Assembly (NCBI RefSeq): GCF_021602585.1
Contig: NZ_BQIP01000001.1
Span: forward strand, 1 to 64,000
Reading direction: 5' to 3'
DNA from: Pseudomonas faucium
Lineage (GTDB): Bacteria; Pseudomonadota; Gammaproteobacteria; Pseudomonadales; Pseudomonadaceae
DNA length: 64,000 nucleotides
How positions within the stretch are numbered: the stretch's first letter is position 1; every line of letters begins with the position of its first letter. This document shows positions 39,571 to 48,173 of the stretch, piece by piece. The notes below the pieces were generated by a model, which saw only the letters and a list, made by a program, of their open reading frames with translations, did not search any database and had not been told where the DNA came from. The translations under genes were made by a program, and so were the position numbers.

Positions 39571-41157
39571 TCAGCCGCGCATGATCTCAGGGGGCGCGCC
39601 CTGCGGCAACCGCGCGGCGCCCGGCTGGCTGGCCAGCGCCTGGAGAAACTCGGCCGCCGGCATGGGCCGGCCGAACAGGTAGCCTTGCTGGAAGTCGACG
39701 CCATGGCGGGCCAGGTAGTCACGCTGGACTTCGCTTTCCACGCCTTCTGCCACCAGGCCCAGGTGCAGCTTGCCCGACAGCTCGATGATGCTGTCCAGAA
39801 TGTGCTGCGACAGCGCATCGCCCCCGATCATGGCCACGAAGCTCTGGTCGATCTTCAGGTAGTCGACCTGGAACTGGCGCAGGTAGTTGAGGCTGGACTG
39901 GCCGGTGCCGAAGTCGTCCAGGGCGATCATCACGCCCATTTCATGCAGTTTCTCGAACAACTCCAGGGTGATCGGCGTGGCCTCGATCAGCTTGCGTTCG
40001 GTCAGCTCCAGGGTCAGCACCACCCGCCCCGGCGGGAAGTGCTGCAGGAAGGTGCGGCAATCGTCGAGCAGGTTCAGGTCGCGGCAATGGTCGGCGGTGA
40101 TGTTGATGGCGATGTGAAAGCCATCCTCCATCAGCGCGGCGTAAGGGGCGAGGCTGTGCGCGGTGTGCAGCATCAGCGCCCGGGTCATCTCGACGATCTG
40201 GCCGCTGTGCTCGGCATAGGGAATGAACAGATCCGGGCGCACCAGGCCTTCGTGGGGGTGGTTCCAGCGCATCAATACCTCGGCGCCGGCCCAGCGGTAG
40301 TCGTCCTTGCGCACCACGGGCTGGAAATAGGGCAGAAACTCGTCGGCTTCAAGGGCCCGGCGCAGTTCGGCGCGCGGCGAGTTGGCGCGGCGGATCTGCC
40401 AGCGGCAGGCGGTGCCGGCCACCGCACCCAGAAGCAGCAGCAGGCTCAGCAGCGCCGGGTAGTGGCTGCGCAGCAGCTCGCCCGGGGTTGCCGCGCTGTA
40501 GCCGCCGTGAACGCTGAACGGGTAGCGGGTGGAGCTTTGCGTCACCTCGGCGACCGGCGCGCTGGGCAACGGGCCCTGGTGCACCACGCCGTCCTGGCCC
40601 ATCCAGTCATCGCCCACCCGCAGCTGCAACTGCTGGTCGGGGCCGATCAGGCGCAGTGCGGTCACCAGGTGCTCGCCATCGACGGTCGCGATGGCGCCAC
40701 GTTCGCCTTCACTGGCGCGATACACCAGCAGGGCGTGGCCTGGGGTGACCGAATTGCCGTCCATCAGCCACAACCTGCCGTCGGTGTAGTCGCGGGGGTC
40801 GACCGGCTCGTCGAACTCGCCGAACAACGATGTGCAATAGAGGTTGTTGTGCTGGAACAGGTTGGTCGAGCGCACGTAGGCGTTGCGGGTGACTTGGCCA
40901 CGCAGCGACAGCTGGGTCTGCTCGCAGGGGCTGCCGGCCAGTGGCAGCAGGGCCTGGGCGGTGCTGGAGAGGGTATCGAGGATGTGCTCGACCTGTTCCA
41001 CCACCTGGCGCGTGGTGGCCTGGCTGTTGGCCTCGAGCTCGCGCTCCACCTGCCAGTGCATCACGATCAGGCCGAACGCCAGCGGCAATGCGCCGACCAC
41101 CCAGGGGAGGAGGGTGCGCCAACTCCACCGGGCAGGGCGTTTTACGGTAAGGGGCAT
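39571..41157 (-). CDS. CSS-domain EAL c-di-GMP phosphodiesterase
   Basis: A 528-residue membrane phosphodiesterase. TM1 is near residues 15-34. The periplasmic CSS redox-sensing domain has Cys78 (GSPCEQ) and Cys108 (YCTS), and TM2 is near LLSLLLLLGAVAGT. The EAL domain has a variant first motif AEVLMRWNHP (EVL instead of EAL), then INITADHC, LELTERKL, ALDDFGTGQSSLNYL, DYLKIDQSF and LVAEGVESEVQ. The metal-binding and catalytic Glu/Asp residues are present, so it should hydrolyse c-di-GMP. The periplasmic cysteines suggest control by disulfide formation. Confidence 0.92.
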   Translation of the reverse strand: MPLTVKRPARWSWRTLLPWVVGALPLAFGLIVMHWQVERELEANSQATTRQVVEQVEHILDTLSSTAQALLPLAGSPCEQTQLSLRGQVTRNAYVRSTNLFQHNNLYCTSLFGEFDEPVDPRDYTDGRLWLMDGNSVTPGHALLVYRASEGERGAIATVDGEHLVTALRLIGPDQQLQLRVGDDWMGQDGVVHQGPLPSAPVAEVTQSSTRYPFSVHGGYSAATPGELLRSHYPALLSLLLLLGAVAGTACRWQIRRANSPRAELRRALEADEFLPYFQPVVRKDDYRWAGAEVLMRWNHPHEGLVRPDLFIPYAEHSGQIVEMTRALMLHTAHSLAPYAALMEDGFHIAINITADHCRDLNLLDDCRTFLQHFPPGRVVLTLELTERKLIEATPITLELFEKLHEMGVMIALDDFGTGQSSLNYLRQFQVDYLKIDQSFVAMIGGDALSQHILDSIIELSGKLHLGLVAEGVESEVQRDYLARHGVDFQQGYLFGRPMPAAEFLQALASQPGAARLPQGAPPEIMRG

Positions 41158-41459
41158 GCTGGCCTAATCTTCATGGAAGGTAACGTGCTGAGGATAGCCG
41201 TTTGTCGGTGAAGGTGGCGAACAAATGCGCGACAAAGGAATTTACGCACTGTAGAATCGATTTACGAATACAACAATAAGGTCCTTCCCTGTTGAAGGAT
41301 CGATCCCGCCGAGAATGGGTCCCTATGACGAATCCTGGGTTCAAGCTGACCATTGGTGACTTCCTCGCCCGCAGCGTGCGCGGTATCCCGTGCTCACCGC
41401 CATCGCCGTTCCACATCCCACGCAATCAATAATCTTTAGCTGCAGATGAGGACACGAAC
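41158..41459. promoter_or_regulatory. hpd upstream region with ATTTACG direct repeats
   Basis: About 300 bases between the EAL gene and hpd. ATTTACG occurs at 41240-41246 and again at 41260-41266, exactly 20 bases apart, which puts the two copies on one DNA face. The half-site TTTACG resembles those of PhhR boxes (TGTAAA-N6-TTTACA, recalled from the literature). A 35-codon ORF (41325-41432, MTNPGFKLTIGDFLARSVRG...) also lies here; its coding status is uncertain. Confidence 0.5.
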
Positions 41460-42536
41460 ATGGCTGATATCTTTGAAAATCCAATGGGCCTGATGGGCTT
41501 CGAATTCATCGAACTGGCGTCGCCTGCGCCGGGCGTTCTGGAGCCAGTGTTCCAGATGCTCGGTTTCACCAAGGTGGCCACCCACCGCTCCAAGGATGTG
41601 CACCTGTACCGTCAGGGCGGCATCAACCTGATCCTCAACAACGAACCCAAGAGCATCGCTTCGTACTTTGCCGCCGAGCATGGCCCGTCGGTATGTGGCA
41701 TGGCGTTCCGTGTGCGCAACGCCCATGAAGCCTATGCCCGTGCCCTGGAGCTCGGTGCCCAGCCGGTGGAAATCGAAACCGGCCCGATGGAGCTGCGCCT
41801 GCCCGCCATCAAAGGCATCGGTGGTGCCCCTCTGTACTTGATTGACCGCTTCGAAGAGGGCAGCTCGATCTACGACATCGATTTCAACTTCATCGAAGGT
41901 GTCGACCGCAACCCGGTGGGTGCTGGGCTGAAAATCATCGACCACCTGACCCACAACGTGTACCGCGGGCGCATGGCGTACTGGGCCGGGTTCTACGAGA
42001 AGCTGTTCAACTTCCGCGAAATCCGCTACTTCGACATCAAGGGCGAATACACCGGCCTGACCTCCAAGGCCATGACCGCGCCGGACGGGATGATCCGCAT
42101 TCCGCTGAACGAAGAGTCGTCCAAGGGCGCCGGGCAGATCGAAGAGTTCCTCATGCAGTTCAACGGCGAAGGCATCCAGCACGTGGCCTTCCTTACCGAC
42201 GACCTGCTCAAGACCTGGGATGCGCTCAAAGGCTTCGGCATGCGCTTCATGACTGCGCCGCCGCAGACTTACTACGAGATGCTCGAAGAGCGCCTGCCAG
42301 GGCACGGTGAACCGGTCGACCAACTGCAGGCCCGTGGCATTCTGCTGGATGGGGCTTCCGAGGCCGGCGACAAGCGCCTGCTGCTGCAGATCTTCTCCGA
42401 AACCCTGCTGGGGCCGGTGTTCTTCGAGTTCATCCAGCGCAAGGGTGACGATGGCTTTGGTGAGGGCAACTTTAAGGCCCTGTTCGAGTCCATCGAGCGC
42501 GACCAGGTTCGCCGTGGCGTGCTGAACGCCGAGTAA
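41460..42536 (+). CDS. hpd: 4-hydroxyphenylpyruvate dioxygenase
   Basis: A 358-residue Fe(II)-dependent enzyme that converts 4-hydroxyphenylpyruvate to homogentisate in tyrosine degradation. Two vicinal-oxygen-chelate domains are present. The iron ligands should be the His in [20 protein letters not shown], the His in [20 protein letters not shown] and the Glu in [20 protein letters not shown]. The C-terminal [15 protein letters not shown] is typical of bacterial HppD. It is a monocistronic unit ending at a hairpin terminator. Confidence 0.97.
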   Translation: MADIFENPMGLMGFEFIELASPAPGVLEPVFQMLGFTKVATHRSKDVHLYRQGGINLILNNEPKSIASYFAAEHGPSVCGMAFRVRNAHEAYARALELGAQPVEIETGPMELRLPAIKGIGGAPLYLIDRFEEGSSIYDIDFNFIEGVDRNPVGAGLKIIDHLTHNVYRGRMAYWAGFYEKLFNFREIRYFDIKGEYTGLTSKAMTAPDGMIRIPLNEESSKGAGQIEEFLMQFNGEGIQHVAFLTDDLLKTWDALKGFGMRFMTAPPQTYYEMLEERLPGHGEPVDQLQARGILLDGASEAGDKRLLLQIFSETLLGPVFFEFIQRKGDDGFGEGNFKALFESIERDQVRRGVLNAE

Positions 42537-42556
42537 GGTTCGAGCAAGGTTGGAGC

Positions 42557-42588
42557 AACGCCGTCAACGCGAGTTGGCGGCGTTTTCA
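42557..42588 (+). terminator. hpd terminator
   Basis: AACGCCG (42557-42563) pairs with CGGCGTT (42578-42584), with an inner AAC/GTT extension, followed by a T-run (42583-42586). It ends the hpd transcript. The stop codon and last codons of the convergent CSS gene lie inside it. Confidence 0.75.
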
Positions 42589-43367
42589 TTGCGCGGGCCG
42601 CGCCTGAACAAGGCCCAATAGATCACTGAGCCGGTGACCACGCCGATCAACACCAGAGAAGGCAGCACCAGGATCATCGACTGGCGAGCTTCGTTGGCGG
42701 AAAAGCCCTCTGCATAGCCAGCCTCGACCGTGTAGCCATACTTTTCCGATACCCCCCTATGAAAGTATTCGGCTTGCGAAGGCCGTGACAGGCCGCGTGA
42801 GTCCCCGTCAGCCCAGATATAGCCATCACCAAACTGCAGCAGTAAGGTCAGCCCATCCTGGAAGGCACGAAGTTCATTGCGCAGCTGATCGGCATAGGCG
42901 GTTGCGATGGCGCTGAATGCCTCGTGCTCGACTTGGTGCAACAACAAGGCGCCTTCTGGCGCCAAGGTGGAGATGAACGCCAGTTGCACCGGCATCGACA
43001 GGTCGGCCTGGCTCATTTGCGCGTCGGCAAAACCTGCCATCGAGCTGCAGTAGGCTTCGCCGCCCTCGGCCAGCGTGAGCGAACGCAAGTACTGGGTTTC
43101 GGTGACCTGCTTGATCAGGCTGCCTTTGGCTTGTGCACAGGGCTTGCCTGCCAGAGCCAGGGCGTTGTTGGCAATGGCATGCAACCTGTCCAGCGACATG
43201 TCGACGGAAAAGATCGCTTCCTGCACGGAGACGCGGGCGTTCTCCTCGAGTTTGCGGTCCTGCTGGTAGACCATCACCGCCAGCCCCGAGGCGACAGGTA
43301 TCAAGCTGATAGACAAGATCAACAGCAGCTCCAGCATGGAGCGGCCGATCGTGGTGGTTCTCGACAT
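42564..43367 (-). CDS. stand-alone CSS-motif sensor protein (no EAL)
   Basis: A 267-residue protein: TM1 (about residues 11-32), a periplasmic CSS domain with Cys77 (GKPCAQ) and Cys107 (YCSS), then TM2 (about 230-254), and a stop after only 13 more residues. Normal CSS proteins continue into an EAL domain, as in the gene at 39571. It has the full redox-sensing half of such an enzyme but no output domain. The last codons overlap the hpd terminator. It may be a truncated gene or a sensor that acts by pairing with an EAL protein. I rate the domain call secure and the function open. Confidence 0.82.
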   Translation of the reverse strand: MSRTTTIGRSMLELLLILSISLIPVASGLAVMVYQQDRKLEENARVSVQEAIFSVDMSLDRLHAIANNALALAGKPCAQAKGSLIKQVTETQYLRSLTLAEGGEAYCSSMAGFADAQMSQADLSMPVQLAFISTLAPEGALLLHQVEHEAFSAIATAYADQLRNELRAFQDGLTLLLQFGDGYIWADGDSRGLSRPSQAEYFHRGVSEKYGYTVEAGYAEGFSANEARQSMILVLPSLVLIGVVTGSVIYWALFRRGPRNENAANSR

Positions 43368-43503
43368 AGGCCGGCGGCCCTCCGCTTCGACGCCGCCCGT
43401 GGTGGGCAGTTGAGGAAGAAGAGCCTAGGAAAACCGCAGTAGGCCTACTGTAAGTTGCGGCTGTATCTGGCAGCGGAAGCGCGGCATCGTCGTGTAAGAC
43501 GCA

Positions 43504-44187
43504 TCATCGCTTGAGCTGCTCCAGCACCTTTTCTGCCAGCAACGCCGTGGACTTTGGATTTTGCCCCGTGATCAAACGGCCGTCGGCGACCACGAAAGGC
43601 GCCCAGGGGTCATCATGCTTGCTGTAGGCACCGCCGCGGGCACCCAGCTCGTTTTCGGTCAGAAACGGCACCACCTTGTCCAGTTCGGCGAGTTTCTCCT
43701 CGGTGTTGGAAAACCCAGTGACTTGCCGGTCCTTGAGCAACAGCGTGTTGTCGCTGAGCTTGATGTTCAGAAGGCCCACCACGCCGTGGCACACCGCCGC
43801 GACGATGCCGTTCTTTTCGTAGACCTTGCGCGCCAGCTCCTGCAGCGCCTGGTTGTCCGGGAAGTCGTACATCACCCCGTGCCCGCCGGTGTAATAGATG
43901 ACGTCGTAGTCCTCGGCCTTGACCTTGCCCGGCGACAGCGAAGCGCCCAGGCGGTTCATGAAGTGCTTGTCGTCGTACCACTGCCAATCCAGTTCCGGCG
44001 CCATCTGCAGGCTGTGCGGGTCAACGGGTACATAGCCGCCTTCAGGGCTCACATAATCAACGCTGTAGCCGGCCTTCTGCACCACATCGACGAAGTGCAC
44101 GGCCTCACCGAGCCACAGGCCGGTGGCCCGGTTCAGGCCTGGGTACTTGGCGGTGTTGGTCAGCACCACGAGAATTTTCTTGCTCAT
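43504..44187 (-). CDS. DJ-1/PfpI-family type 1 glutamine amidotransferase-like protein
   Basis: A 227-residue protein starting at ATG 44187, with GGAGG about 7 bases upstream. The nucleophile elbow is AAVCHGVVGLLN (catalytic Cys), with a His next to it. DYDVIYYTGGHGVMYDFPDN carries the oxyanion region, and VGFSNTEEKLAELDKVVPF is the C-terminal domain. Length and pattern match the Hsp31/YDR533C-like branch, which acts as a chaperone, glyoxalase III or deglycase. The exact activity cannot be read from sequence. Confidence 0.88.
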   Translation of the reverse strand: MSKKILVVLTNTAKYPGLNRATGLWLGEAVHFVDVVQKAGYSVDYVSPEGGYVPVDPHSLQMAPELDWQWYDDKHFMNRLGASLSPGKVKAEDYDVIYYTGGHGVMYDFPDNQALQELARKVYEKNGIVAAVCHGVVGLLNIKLSDNTLLLKDRQVTGFSNTEEKLAELDKVVPFLTENELGARGGAYSKHDDPWAPFVVADGRLITGQNPKSTALLAEKVLEQLKR

Positions 44188-44361
44188 CACCACCCTCCGG
44201 TCTGTAGTCATAGGGGAAGACGCGCCATGACGCGGGAAAACCTAATGAGCATAGCTTGCGGTTTCAACCCCGCACGCCGGCAATGGCGCTGTGCTACCTT
44301 TGCTCAGGACCGATTTGCATCCCGGGTATTGCAGCCCTGAAATGGGCAAGCCGCAGATCGC

Positions 44362-46461
44362 TTGTTAATCCTCAGCCACGGTGGAATCACGACATTGGTC
44401 GCTAAAGGCATTGAGCGCAAAGGTTCGGCGTCAGGCATTCAATTACCTCCGGTGGCGACCTCGGCCCTCGGCATGGACGAGCTGATCGCCGCGCATGACT
44501 GGGGGCAAACCGCCCTGGGGCCTTTGCCGCGCTGGCAGGCGCCGCTGCGCCTGGCGGTCGATGCGATGCTCTTGTCGCCGTTTCCCAGTGCGGTGGTCTG
44601 GGGCCCCGACCTCACGGTGATCCACAACACGGCCTACCTGAGGTTGCTGCATGGCCCGGGCCATGCGTTGGGCAAGGGCTTCGACGCGTTGTGGAGCAGC
44701 CACTGGAATGACGTCGGGCCCTGGGTGTTCAAGGCGCTGCAAGGCCAGGGCAGCTTCGTCGAGGACCAGCCGCTGTGGGTCACCTGCGCCAACACCGGCG
44801 CCCAGGCGCTGTACGCCTTCAGTTACACGCCCATCTGCGACGAACACCGAGAAGTGGCGGGGTTCCTGCACACCGTCATCGAGACCACCGCCAGCGTCGA
44901 GGCGTTGGGCAAGTGGCGCGAGCAGGCGCAGGCCTTCGAAGAGCAGATCCAGCGCTACCTGGTGGACCGCGAGTCCATGTGGCAGCTGTCGCGCGACGCG
45001 ATGATCAGCGTTACCCGCGACCTGCGCCTGCAGGCGGCCAACCCCGCGTGGCTGCGCATACTTGGCTGGACCCAGGCCGAGGTGCACGACATCCCGATCC
45101 TGCAGCTCGTGCACCCGGCGGATCGCGCCGAAGTGGAAGTGGCGGTGATCGACTTCGTGCGCGACCAGGGCGCCGAGCAGCTGGAAACCCGCTTGCGCCA
45201 TCGGGATGGGCATTACCGCTCGTTCCGCTGGACGGCCAAGTTCGATGGCACGATGCTCACCGCCGTGGGGCGCGACATCACCGATGACCGCGAAGAGGCG
45301 ATGCGCCAGTCCCAGGCGCTGCTGCGCGGCAACCAGCAACTGGAGGTGGTGAGCCACATGGCCGGCGGCATGGCCCACGAGATGAACAACCTGTTGTCGG
45401 GGATCGGCGGCAGCCTTGAAATGCTGCAGCGGCGCTTGAGCCAGGGGCGCCTGGAGCGGATCGACACCTACGTGGAGCTGGCGCGCGATTCGGTCCAGCG
45501 CGCCATGACCCTCACCCACCGCCTGCTGGCGTTTTCCCGCCACCAGCCGCTTTCGCCGAAACCGCTGGATATCAACCGCCAGCTATCCGCCATGGAGCCT
45601 TTGCTGCACCAGGTGCTGGGCGCGGAAATGCACTTGCAGTGGCAACTGGAAGTCGAGCCCTGGCCGGTGTGCCTGGACATCACGCAACTGGAAAGCACCC
45701 TGGTCAACCTGTGTGCCAACGCCCGCGAAGCCTGCCTGCAGCGCGGCAATGTGACGGTGCGTACCACCAACATGCGCCTGGCCACCGCCTTCCCGGACCC
45801 GGCCGGCCTGGCGCCGGGCGACTATGTCGCCGTGCATGTCTGCGACGACGGGCATGGCATGAGCGCCCAGGACGTGGCCAGGGCGTTCGAGCCGTTTTTC
45901 ACCAGCAAGCCGGTGGGGCGTGGGGCAGGGCTGGGGTTGCCGATGGTGCACGGCTTCGTTGGCCAGTCCGGGGGCTACATCTGGATCGAATCCGCGCTGG
46001 ATGCCGGCACCACCGTTTCCATGCTGTTTCCACGCTGCAGCCAGAGCATTCCCCAAGAGCCTCCCCAGCGCGTGCCTTCGGCGCGGCTGGCCGAGGGGCA
46101 GCGCCTGCTGCTGGTGGACGATGAGAACAACCTGCGCATGCTGATGCGCGAATACCTGCGTGAACGCGGCTTTGAGGTCTGTGATGTGACCGATGCCAAT
46201 TCGGCACTGGAGCGGTTCCGCCACGCGGGGCCCTTCGACCTGGTCATCACCGATATCGGCCTGCCCGGTGGCTTCAGTGGCCGCCAGGTGGCCCGGGCGA
46301 TGCGCATGATCAACCCGGAGCAGAAGATCCTGTTCATCACCGGCTACACCCAGACCACGCTGGAGCCCCAGCTGCTCGATGCGCCCGGCACGGCGTTGTT
46401 GCTCAAGCCTTTCCCGCTGGAGGAGCTGGCGGATCAAGCGCTGCTCATGCTTACCGAGTGA
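44362..46461 (+). CDS. PAS-type hybrid histidine kinase with receiver
   Basis: A protein of up to 699 residues. Its first possible start is TTG 44362, and ATG 44473 gives 662 residues. The N-terminal PAS-like domain (WGQTALGPLPRWQAPLRLAV; FPSAVVWGPDLTVIHNTAYL) and a second PAS (ISVTRDLRLQAANPAWLRIL) are followed by HisKA (GGMAHEMNNLLSGIGGSLEM, phospho-accepting His) and HATPase_c (VNLCANAREACLQRGN; DDGHGMSAQDVARAFEPFFT). The receiver has the phosphorylatable Asp in LVITDIGLPGGFSGRQVARA. No membrane helix is visible, so it should be cytoplasmic. Signal unknown. Confidence 0.85.
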   Translation: MLILSHGGITTLVAKGIERKGSASGIQLPPVATSALGMDELIAAHDWGQTALGPLPRWQAPLRLAVDAMLLSPFPSAVVWGPDLTVIHNTAYLRLLHGPGHALGKGFDALWSSHWNDVGPWVFKALQGQGSFVEDQPLWVTCANTGAQALYAFSYTPICDEHREVAGFLHTVIETTASVEALGKWREQAQAFEEQIQRYLVDRESMWQLSRDAMISVTRDLRLQAANPAWLRILGWTQAEVHDIPILQLVHPADRAEVEVAVIDFVRDQGAEQLETRLRHRDGHYRSFRWTAKFDGTMLTAVGRDITDDREEAMRQSQALLRGNQQLEVVSHMAGGMAHEMNNLLSGIGGSLEMLQRRLSQGRLERIDTYVELARDSVQRAMTLTHRLLAFSRHQPLSPKPLDINRQLSAMEPLLHQVLGAEMHLQWQLEVEPWPVCLDITQLESTLVNLCANAREACLQRGNVTVRTTNMRLATAFPDPAGLAPGDYVAVHVCDDGHGMSAQDVARAFEPFFTSKPVGRGAGLGLPMVHGFVGQSGGYIWIESALDAGTTVSMLFPRCSQSIPQEPPQRVPSARLAEGQRLLLVDDENNLRMLMREYLRERGFEVCDVTDANSALERFRHAGPFDLVITDIGLPGGFSGRQVARAMRMINPEQKILFITGYTQTTLEPQLLDAPGTALLLKPFPLEELADQALLMLTE

Positions 46462-46467
46462 TGCGGC

Positions 46468-48072
46468 TCAACGGCGGCCGAGCATCTGCGCCACCTGCAG
46501 CTGCAACTGCCTGAGTTCGAACGGTTTGCAGATCAGTTGCATGCCAGGGGCGAGAAACCCTTCACGGGCCGTGGCCGTTTCGGCGTAGCCGGTGATGAAC
46601 AGCACCGGCAAGCGTGGCCGCAAGGTGCGGGCGATTTCAGCCAGCTGCCGGCCGTTCATGCCCGGCAAGCCCACGTCGCTGACCAGCAGGTCGATCGTTT
46701 CGCTGGAGCGCAGTACCTGCAGCGCTTCGCTGGCATTGCTGGCGCTGTGGCAAGGGAAACCGTCCTCCTGCAGGGTCTGGCAGAGCAATTGGCGCACGTG
46801 GGGGTCGTCTTCGACCAACAGCACGTTGCGCCCCTTGGTCTGCATTGCCGGAGCAGGCGGGGCTTTTTCGACCGGCGCTCGGCCATGATGGCGCGGCATG
46901 AACAGATCGACCCGGGTCCCTTGGCCGATCTGGCTGTGCAGCATCACATGGCCATGGGACTGCTTGCTGAAGCCATACACCATCGACAGGCCCAGGCCAA
47001 TGCCCTGGCCAACCGGCTTGGTGCTGAAAAACGGCTCGAAGGCCCGCTCCAGGGTGCTTTGCGACATGCCCTGGCCTTCATCGATGATGCTCAGGCAAGC
47101 GTAATCGCCGCTGGCCAGGCCGCTGCCGGGCAACTGCTGCGCGGTGATGTGGCGGTTGCGCGCCTCGATACGCAGCACGCCACCACTGGGCATGGCTTCA
47201 CAGGCGTTCTGCAGCAAGTTGTCGATGGCCTCCTGCAATTGCACCTGGTCGGCCTGCACCGGCCAGAGATCGCGTGCCAGCTTCAATTGCAGGGTCGCCT
47301 TGCCCGCCAGCACCGCCTCCAGGTGCGGCGTCTGCAGCAGTTCAGGCAGATCGATGCATTGGCTGTTCAACGACTGGCGGGCAGAAAACGCCAGCAGCCG
47401 GTGGGTGAGCCGGGCGGCGCGTGACACCGCCTGCTGGCCCATGCCCAGCACGCCTTCCAGGCCCTCGCTGCGCCCCTGTTTCAAGCGCCGGTCGATCAGC
47501 TCGAAACTGCCGCCAATGCTGGTGAGCAGGTTGTTGAAATCGTGCGCCACGCCGCCTGCCAACTGGCCGATTGCATCCATCTTGCGAGCCTGATGCCGTG
47601 CCTGGGTTTCGCGTTGCTCGGCATCGTCGTGCTGGTCCAGGCGCTGCTGCAGGTCAGCCAGCTGGTCGCGCGCCAGGTACTGGCGCCGGCGCATGCGCAG
47701 GGCGGTCTGGGCCAGTTGCAGCAGTTGCGCTTCGGCGAACGGCATGACCAGCAAGGTGAGGTTGCCCAGCGGGTGGTTGGCGGGCGTGGTAGCAGTGGTG
47801 GCGGTGGCGGTGAGCATCACGATCGGCAGGTCCGACCATTTGGGCTGCTGCTCGATGAACCGCTGCAGCAGCGCGCCGGGGCCGTCGCCCAGCGTGTTTT
47901 CCGCGATGATTGCCAGCCCCGCACCTTCAGCCAGGCAGCTCTGCAGGTTGGCCATGTCCTGTGCGCACTGGCTCTGCACGCCGGCGGCCGCCAGCAGCCG
48001 CGAGGTATCCGTGGCGAGCTGCGTGGGCGCCAGGATCACGGCACGTTCGTCCAGTGACACAGAACTGGCCAA
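46468..48072 (-). CDS. hybrid histidine kinase with two receiver-like domains
   Basis: A 534-residue cytoplasmic kinase. Residues 1-120 are a receiver-like domain without an obvious phosphorylatable Asp (EGAGLAIIAENTLGDGPG), followed by a coiled coil (LADLQQRLDQHDDAEQRETQ). HisKA (GGVAHDFNNLLTSIGGSFEL), HATPase_c (DNLLQNACEAMPSGG; DEGQGMSQSTLERAFEPFFS) and a C-terminal receiver (LLVSDVGLPGMNGRQLAEIA) follow. It converges with the neighbouring kinase, leaving about 6 bases between stops. Shared HisKA layout suggests they came from one ancestor. Confidence 0.88.
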   Translation of the reverse strand: MASSVSLDERAVILAPTQLATDTSRLLAAAGVQSQCAQDMANLQSCLAEGAGLAIIAENTLGDGPGALLQRFIEQQPKWSDLPIVMLTATATTATTPANHPLGNLTLLVMPFAEAQLLQLAQTALRMRRRQYLARDQLADLQQRLDQHDDAEQRETQARHQARKMDAIGQLAGGVAHDFNNLLTSIGGSFELIDRRLKQGRSEGLEGVLGMGQQAVSRAARLTHRLLAFSARQSLNSQCIDLPELLQTPHLEAVLAGKATLQLKLARDLWPVQADQVQLQEAIDNLLQNACEAMPSGGVLRIEARNRHITAQQLPGSGLASGDYACLSIIDEGQGMSQSTLERAFEPFFSTKPVGQGIGLGLSMVYGFSKQSHGHVMLHSQIGQGTRVDLFMPRHHGRAPVEKAPPAPAMQTKGRNVLLVEDDPHVRQLLCQTLQEDGFPCHSASNASEALQVLRSSETIDLLVSDVGLPGMNGRQLAEIARTLRPRLPVLFITGYAETATAREGFLAPGMQLICKPFELRQLQLQVAQMLGRR

Positions 48073-48173
48073 TGCGTATCTCCTTTGACTAATGGGCAGG
48101 GCCGATCCGGGTCATGCCACCAGGTGTCCGATACCCACTGGACCACAGCCCCTTGCCAAGGGTTCAACGCAAA

